NCBI GenBank assembly: GCA_905233895.1
Contig: CAJOFL010000021.1
Coordinates: 1 to 32,447 of the forward strand
DNA: 32,447 nt
Source: an uncultured Bacteroidales bacterium
Lineage (GTDB): Bacteria > Bacteroidota > Bacteroidia > Bacteroidales > P3
Direction of reading: 5' to 3'
This document shows, in pieces, positions 29,195-32,447 of this stretch (position 1 is the first letter of the stretch; every line of letters starts with the position of its first letter). Below the pieces are notes generated by a model. That model was not told the DNA's origin. It did no database searches and worked only from the letters and a program-made list of their open reading frames with translations. The position numbers and the translations under genes were made by a program.

Positions 29195-29807
29195 GGCAAT
29201 AGGTTTTTAATAATAGTTCAACTCTGCTCTGGATGCACTTTTTTCCACATTGGTTGGCAAACGACTTGAGGCTTTCCTTGTCCAATTCGTTCTGCATCCA
29301 CCATTCATCAAACCGTAGGTCGAGCAAACTCTCTTCGGTATTGTACTCCGGATACAGATACAGCAAATCTATGATAGCCTTTTCCGGCAATGCCAGCTGG
29401 TAGAATCCTCCGTATGCCACGGGCACCTGCTTGTACCCGAAATACATCTCCGGCTTTATGGATTGATAGCTGAACTCTCCCAGGGCATTGCTGTAGGCTG
29501 TTGTACGGCTGGTGGTAACAGAAGTAATCCTTGATACAGCCTCGGGGATTATTCCATAGATTGACAATGCTGCGTGGAGGCTGATGTATGAGGGTTGATA
29601 AATCTTGTAGGCGATATATCTGGCCGCCTCGGGTTCGGATAAAATGTCGCTAAAAGCATACCAATCTTGCCGGATTTTGAGCAAATAGCCCTGCTTAACC
29701 CATCGGCTAAGATTGGTGCGGTCGAAGTCCTCTTGCCACGCGCGAAGCTGATATATATTGAAACATCCCACTTTGCGCCATTGATCTTTAAACTGCAGAT
29801 ACGTCAT
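29187..29807 (-). CDS. AbiEi-type antitoxin/transcriptional regulator
   Basis: 206 residues. An N-terminal winged-helix region (VGCFNIYQLRAW...LSRWVKQGYLLKIRQDWYAF) is typical of AbiEi antitoxins. It is followed by the AbiEi C-terminal domain: ARYIAYKIYQPSYISLHAAL, ITSVTTSRT, PEKAIIDLLYLYP. AbiEi represses its own promoter and counteracts AbiEii. It is the first gene of the reverse operon abiEi-abiEii-nucleoside hydrolase and overlaps abiEii by 8 bases. Confidence 0.88.
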   Translation of the reverse strand: MTYLQFKDQWRKVGCFNIYQLRAWQEDFDRTNLSRWVKQGYLLKIRQDWYAFSDILSEPEAARYIAYKIYQPSYISLHAALSIYGIIPEAVSRITSVTTSRTTAYSNALGEFSYQSIKPEMYFGYKQVPVAYGGFYQLALPEKAIIDLLYLYPEYNTEESLLDLRFDEWWMQNELDKESLKSFANQCGKKCIQSRVELLLKTYCHD

Positions 29808-29830
29808 TTTATTTCAATCAAGAAACGTTG

Positions 29831-29838
29831 CAAAAATA
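29831..29838 (-). promoter_or_regulatory. -7 box of the abiE operon
   Basis: Reverse-strand TATTTTTG, 23 bases before the ATG at 29807. No strong -33 element. Confidence 0.62.
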
Positions 29839-29890
29839 CAACTTTTCTTGAATATAATAAAATTATTATCATAATTTAGAAATAAATGTG

Positions 29891-29898
29891 TATCTTTG
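29891..29898 (+). promoter_or_regulatory. -7 box of structured leader RNA, copy B
   Basis: TATCTTTG followed by GCAGCGTGAAA, as in copy A. The -33 region is weaker than in copy A. Confidence 0.7.
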
Positions 29899-29903
29899 CA
29901 GCG

Positions 29904-30098
29904 TGAAAAAACAATGAATTATGACATAAAAACCGACAGATAGAATAAAGAAAAATATATTGAGCTTGACGCTCTTGTTCATTTGACAAAAGCTGGTAAC
30001 TTTGAATTAGGAAATTGAACAAGGTGCGAAAGTTCACGCGATGCGTGAATCATTTCGTAACTTATCATTTCCTAAGGTTGTACCAGCACCCTGTCAAA
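29904..30098 (+). ncRNA. Unrecognised structured RNA (leader), copy B
   Basis: Same order as copy A: ATG ACA TAA (29921-29929); the shared 23-nt block 29957-29979 with hairpin GAGC/GCTC; P1 29982-29988 with 30092-30098 (TTTGACA/TGTCAAA); P2 29992-29998 with 30081-30087 (GCTGGTA/TACCAGC); P3 30007-30015 with 30067-30075 (TTAGGAAAT/ATTTCCTAA); an inner stem 30025-30031 with 30053-30059; apical hairpin TTCACGC-GAT-GCGTGAA 30033-30049. P1-P3 differ from copy A on both sides yet still pair. The next gene starts 42 bases past P1. Confidence 0.65.
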
Positions 30099-30139
30099 GA
30101 TAAGGATAGATAATGGTTCACGTTTTATTTTATAAGAAT

Positions 30140-30655
30140 ATGAAAAAAGAAATTGTCTTATTTGCAGCACTGACTGCGTATTGTGCAGTATATGCACAGG
30201 AAGAGGTAAAACTTGACTCCGTCTTTTACAATAATGGTAAAGTGGAGGCGGTAAATTTGACAAAAAACTCTTCGGACAGAATTGAGTTTTCTTATCCAGG
30301 AGAAACTCTTGTAAATGAAGTTTACAAGAATCAGCTTATTATGATTAAGTACCGAAGTGGTCGTATTGAACAATGTGAACAGTCGTTTTATGTTCCCAGA
30401 ATAACATCCCCTAGTCAATGGGAACAAGTCGTTTTGACTATTGACGAAGATGATTTAAAAGGTAGAGTGAAGATTGAAACAATAAAAGTGAAATCTATGC
30501 ATGGTGGTGTCATGGAGACAGCTACAAGAAATGATTTGGAGAAGAAGTTGAAGAAAGAAGCTGCCAAAAAGGGCTGTGGTGCGGTTTATGTCAAAGAGAT
30601 GAAAATGAGCAGAACAGCACAACCAAGTTACGCAATAGGAGTACTCTATAAATAA
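30140..30655 (+). CDS. Small secreted protein of unknown function
   Basis: 171 residues from the ATG at 30140, where a signal peptide starts (KKEIVLFAALTAYCAVYAQ). A longer in-frame start at 30113 would bury the signal and is not chosen. The mature protein has a beta-rich first half (EVKLDSVFYNNGKVEAVNLT, IEFSYPGETLVNEVYKN) and a C-terminal helix-strand unit (RNDLEKKLKKEAAKKGCGAVYV) like the heavy-metal-binding YbjQ/RcsF-type fold seen in many envelope proteins; this likeness is weak. It is preceded by structured RNA copy B, from whose promoter it is probably expressed. Confidence 0.7.
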   Translation: MKKEIVLFAALTAYCAVYAQEEVKLDSVFYNNGKVEAVNLTKNSSDRIEFSYPGETLVNEVYKNQLIMIKYRSGRIEQCEQSFYVPRITSPSQWEQVVLTIDEDDLKGRVKIETIKVKSMHGGVMETATRNDLEKKLKKEAAKKGCGAVYVKEMKMSRTAQPSYAIGVLYK

Positions 30656-30699
30656 TTATTGCCCGCTGAATTGTATGGTTAGAAGACAAGAGGGCTTAG

Positions 30700-31617
30700 T
30701 TATTGTAATGGACATTGACTTTCGATAATTGTAGGGAATTGTAGTAATCTTCGCTCGTACATTAGAGATTTTACCATGCCATATGCATTTCTTCCGCATG
30801 TGGGGCCAATGACAATTTCCTTTAGGGCATCTATAGGGAAAGAAACGTCTATATATGGAATATACATGCCTTTCGTATTTTTGTAGTACCTGACGACTGG
30901 TCCAAATCCAGCGGTTGAGAATCTGAACTCATTTTCGTTGGACCACATGTCGAGTTTGTGGAAAATACTGTAAAAGGTTACAAGATTCATAAGTATGGTT
31001 TCTTTGTATCGGAAAATCATATCATCTTTATTGCCTCTTGTTTTGGCATCGTATTTTTTTATGAATGATTCTTTTACATTCGGATTGGTCATTAATACAT
31101 AGGTGTCTTTTATTGACGCAAACAAATCTGGAGATATATTCTCATTTAATTCGATTATTGCACGTTGAGGCCAGTATGTGCATTTGCGTTTGTCAGTGTT
31201 AAATCCTTTTTCAATAGGAATATTAAGTAATGATGACTCTACTCCTATTGCAACGCCATCCCCTTTATTACCATACATAGACCACATGACAAGGCTGTCC
31301 CTATCACAGGAAAAAGAGATAATGTAATTGTCTGTTGTTGGATTATGGTCATTGAATTTTTTTTGATTCTGATAAATATGTTCAATGTATCCAGGAATGT
31401 CTAACAATGGAGATATTTTATCTTCTTGTTTTATATTCAAGGAATCTTCAACTGAGGCAAGAAATTGTGAGACAATGTTAATGCCTAATGTGTTTTCAGT
31501 GCCGTCATTTAGAAACTTACAATTAGTTGCTCGAAATTTAAGTTCGGGTGTTTCTGCGGAATTATAGCTAATGATTTTGTCTAAATTGGCAATGTTTGTA
31601 TAATGATAGACAATCAT
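30700..31617 (-). CDS. DUF2971-family protein
   Basis: 305 residues from the ATG at 31617; the long upstream frame runs through the dnaK 3' end and is not used. The DUF2971 pattern is clear: IVYHYTNIANLDKIIS, FRATNCKFLNDGTE, NYIISFSCDRDSLVMWSMYG with the conserved MWxxYG and GVAIGV, WSNENEFRF and EIVIGP. The biochemical role of this family is unknown; members occur often in accessory and defence regions. It is AT-rich unlike dnaK next to it, and lies 26 bases past the dnaK terminator without a clear promoter, so it may depend on terminator readthrough. Confidence 0.83.
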   Translation of the reverse strand: MIVYHYTNIANLDKIISYNSAETPELKFRATNCKFLNDGTENTLGINIVSQFLASVEDSLNIKQEDKISPLLDIPGYIEHIYQNQKKFNDHNPTTDNYIISFSCDRDSLVMWSMYGNKGDGVAIGVESSLLNIPIEKGFNTDKRKCTYWPQRAIIELNENISPDLFASIKDTYVLMTNPNVKESFIKKYDAKTRGNKDDMIFRYKETILMNLVTFYSIFHKLDMWSNENEFRFSTAGFGPVVRYYKNTKGMYIPYIDVSFPIDALKEIVIGPTCGRNAYGMVKSLMYERRLLQFPTIIESQCPLQ

Positions 31618-31642
31618 TCTATTTTGTGCGAATAAGGTAAGA

Positions 31643-31676
31643 AAAAGAGGTGCAATCAAAAGGTTGCACCTCTTTT
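31643..31676 (-). terminator. Intrinsic terminator of dnaK
   Basis: Perfect 13-bp stem (31643-31655 with 31664-31676), 8-base loop; on the reverse strand a T-rich run follows. It lies 18 bases past the dnaK stop. Confidence 0.88.
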
Positions 31677-31693
31677 CTTGGGTTATACTTTTA

Positions 31694-32447
31694 TTATTTG
31701 ACCTCCTCGTAGTCCACGTCGGTGACGTTGTCGTCGCCACCTGTGTTGGACTGCTGGCCGGGGTTGCCCTGCTGACCACCCATGTTGTTGGGGTCGAAGC
31801 CAGCGCCGGGGTTCTGTCCGCCGGCCTGTTGCTGGGCCTTGTACATGTCCTCACTGGCGGCCTGCCAGGCAGCGTTGATCTTGGCCATGGCGGCGTCGAT
31901 CTGCTGGACGTTGCGGGCGCTGTGGGCGGCCTTCAGCTCGTTGAGGGCGCTCTCGATGGCGTTCTTCTTGTCGGCGGGAATCTTGTCGCCGTAGTCCTTG
32001 AGGTTCTTCTCGCTCTGGAAAATCATGCCGTCGGCGTTGTTGATTTTCTCCACCTCTTCCTTGGCCTTCTTGTCGGCGTCGGCGTGGGCCTCGGCTTCGG
32101 CTTTCATGCGCTTGATCTCGTCTTCGCTCAAGCCGCTGCTGGCCTCGATGCGGATGTTCTGGCTCTTGCCGGTGGCTTTGTCGAGGGCGCTGACATTGAG
32201 GATGCCGTTGGCGTCGATGTCGAAGGTGACCTCAATCTGGGGCACTCCACGCGGTGCTGGCGGAATGCCGGCCAGGTGGAAGCGGCCGATGGTCTTGTTG
32301 TCGTTGGCCATGGGGCGCTCGCCCTGCAGTACGTGGATCTCCACCTCGGGCTGGTTGTCGGCAGCGGTGCTGAAGACCTGGCTCTTCTTGGTGGGGATGG
32401 TGGTGTTGGCGTCGATGAGCTTGGTCATCACACCGCCGAGGGTCTCG
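31694..32447 (-). CDS. dnaK: Chaperone DnaK (Hsp70), C-terminal part, 5' truncated by window edge
   Basis: The frame continues past the right edge ([18 protein letters not shown] precedes the first internal Met). The visible ~250 residues cover the substrate-binding domain ([39 protein letters not shown]) and helical lid ([20 protein letters not shown]). A Gly/Gln/Asn-rich linker and the C-terminal acidic tail [11 protein letters not shown] follow. This is the ATP-driven cytoplasmic folding chaperone. It is GC-rich and highly conserved, marking the core-genome border of the accessory region to its left. Confidence 0.98.
   Translation of the reverse strand, partial: ETLGGVMTKLIDANTTIPTKKSQVFSTAADNQPEVEIHVLQGERPMANDNKTIGRFHLAGIPPAPRGVPQIEVTFDIDANGILNVSALDKATGKSQNIRIEASSGLSEDEIKRMKAEAEAHADADKKAKEEVEKINNADGMIFQSEKNLKDYGDKIPADKKNAIESALNELKAAHSARNVQQIDAAMAKINAAWQAASEDMYKAQQQAGGQNPGAGFDPNNMGGQQGNPGQQSNTGGDDNVTDVDYEEVK

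Noticed and set aside
31618..31854. Upstream extension of the DUF2971 gene
   Set aside because: It crosses the dnaK terminator and the dnaK 3' end; low-complexity Thr/Arg/Ser translation shows it is a shadow frame.

Overview
The window looks like a chromosomal segment of a member of the Bacteroidota, most likely Bacteroidales (a Prevotella-like gut or rumen organism). The evidence is the promoters, which are almost all TAnnTTTG boxes (often with TTTG 19 bases upstream), two GH97 enzymes, many signal-peptidase-II lipoproteins, and a protein with a type IX secretion (T9SS) C-terminal signal. The species cannot be named from this sequence. No tRNA, rRNA, CRISPR array, transposase or integrase was seen.

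Left part (1-7015). A redox/detoxification group comes first: the end of an ABM-type quinol monooxygenase, a flavodoxin lipoprotein, a cupin and a degenerate metallo-beta-lactamase-like lipoprotein. A candidate palindromic operator precedes the cupin. Next is a protein ADP-ribosylation operon: a possible 42-residue ORF, a zinc-type macrodomain ADP-ribosyl hydrolase, a SirTM-type sirtuin without zinc-ribbon cysteines, and an FMN-binding PPOX-family protein. A gene-poor stretch with a very strong terminator separates this from a housekeeping operon of a small cysteine-rich membrane protein, PhoH and IspE.

Middle (7036-19859). A glycan-degrading cluster runs GH97 (inverting, SusB-like), GH78, GH78 and an endonuclease/exonuclease/phosphatase-fold lipoprotein, converging on a second GH97 of the retaining type. 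Two alpha-L-rhamnosidases plus alpha-glucosidase/alpha-galactosidase-type enzymes suggest a rhamnose-containing plant polysaccharide such as pectin, but no SusC/SusD pair is in the window. A T9SS-sorted cell-surface protein and a glutathione peroxidase follow.

Right part (about 19860-31620). This is an accessory region, much of it visibly AT-richer, between glutathione peroxidase and dnaK. It carries a Fic protein lacking the catalytic His, a two-TM protein, a PDDEXK (DUF1016) nuclease abutting a zinc-ribbon RES (NAD+ phosphorylase-type) protein, a multi-TM protein, small secreted proteins and lipoproteins, an AbiEi/AbiEii pair co-directional with a nucleoside-hydrolase lipoprotein, and a DUF2971 protein.

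The most interesting item is a pair of about 195-nt leaders (25632-25825 and 29904-30098). They share a promoter, a start-stop ATG ACA TA(A/G), an identical 23-nt hairpin block and an apical hairpin, but their long nested stems differ in sequence while remaining paired. This looks like a structured RNA family that I do not recognise. The window ends inside dnaK (reverse strand).
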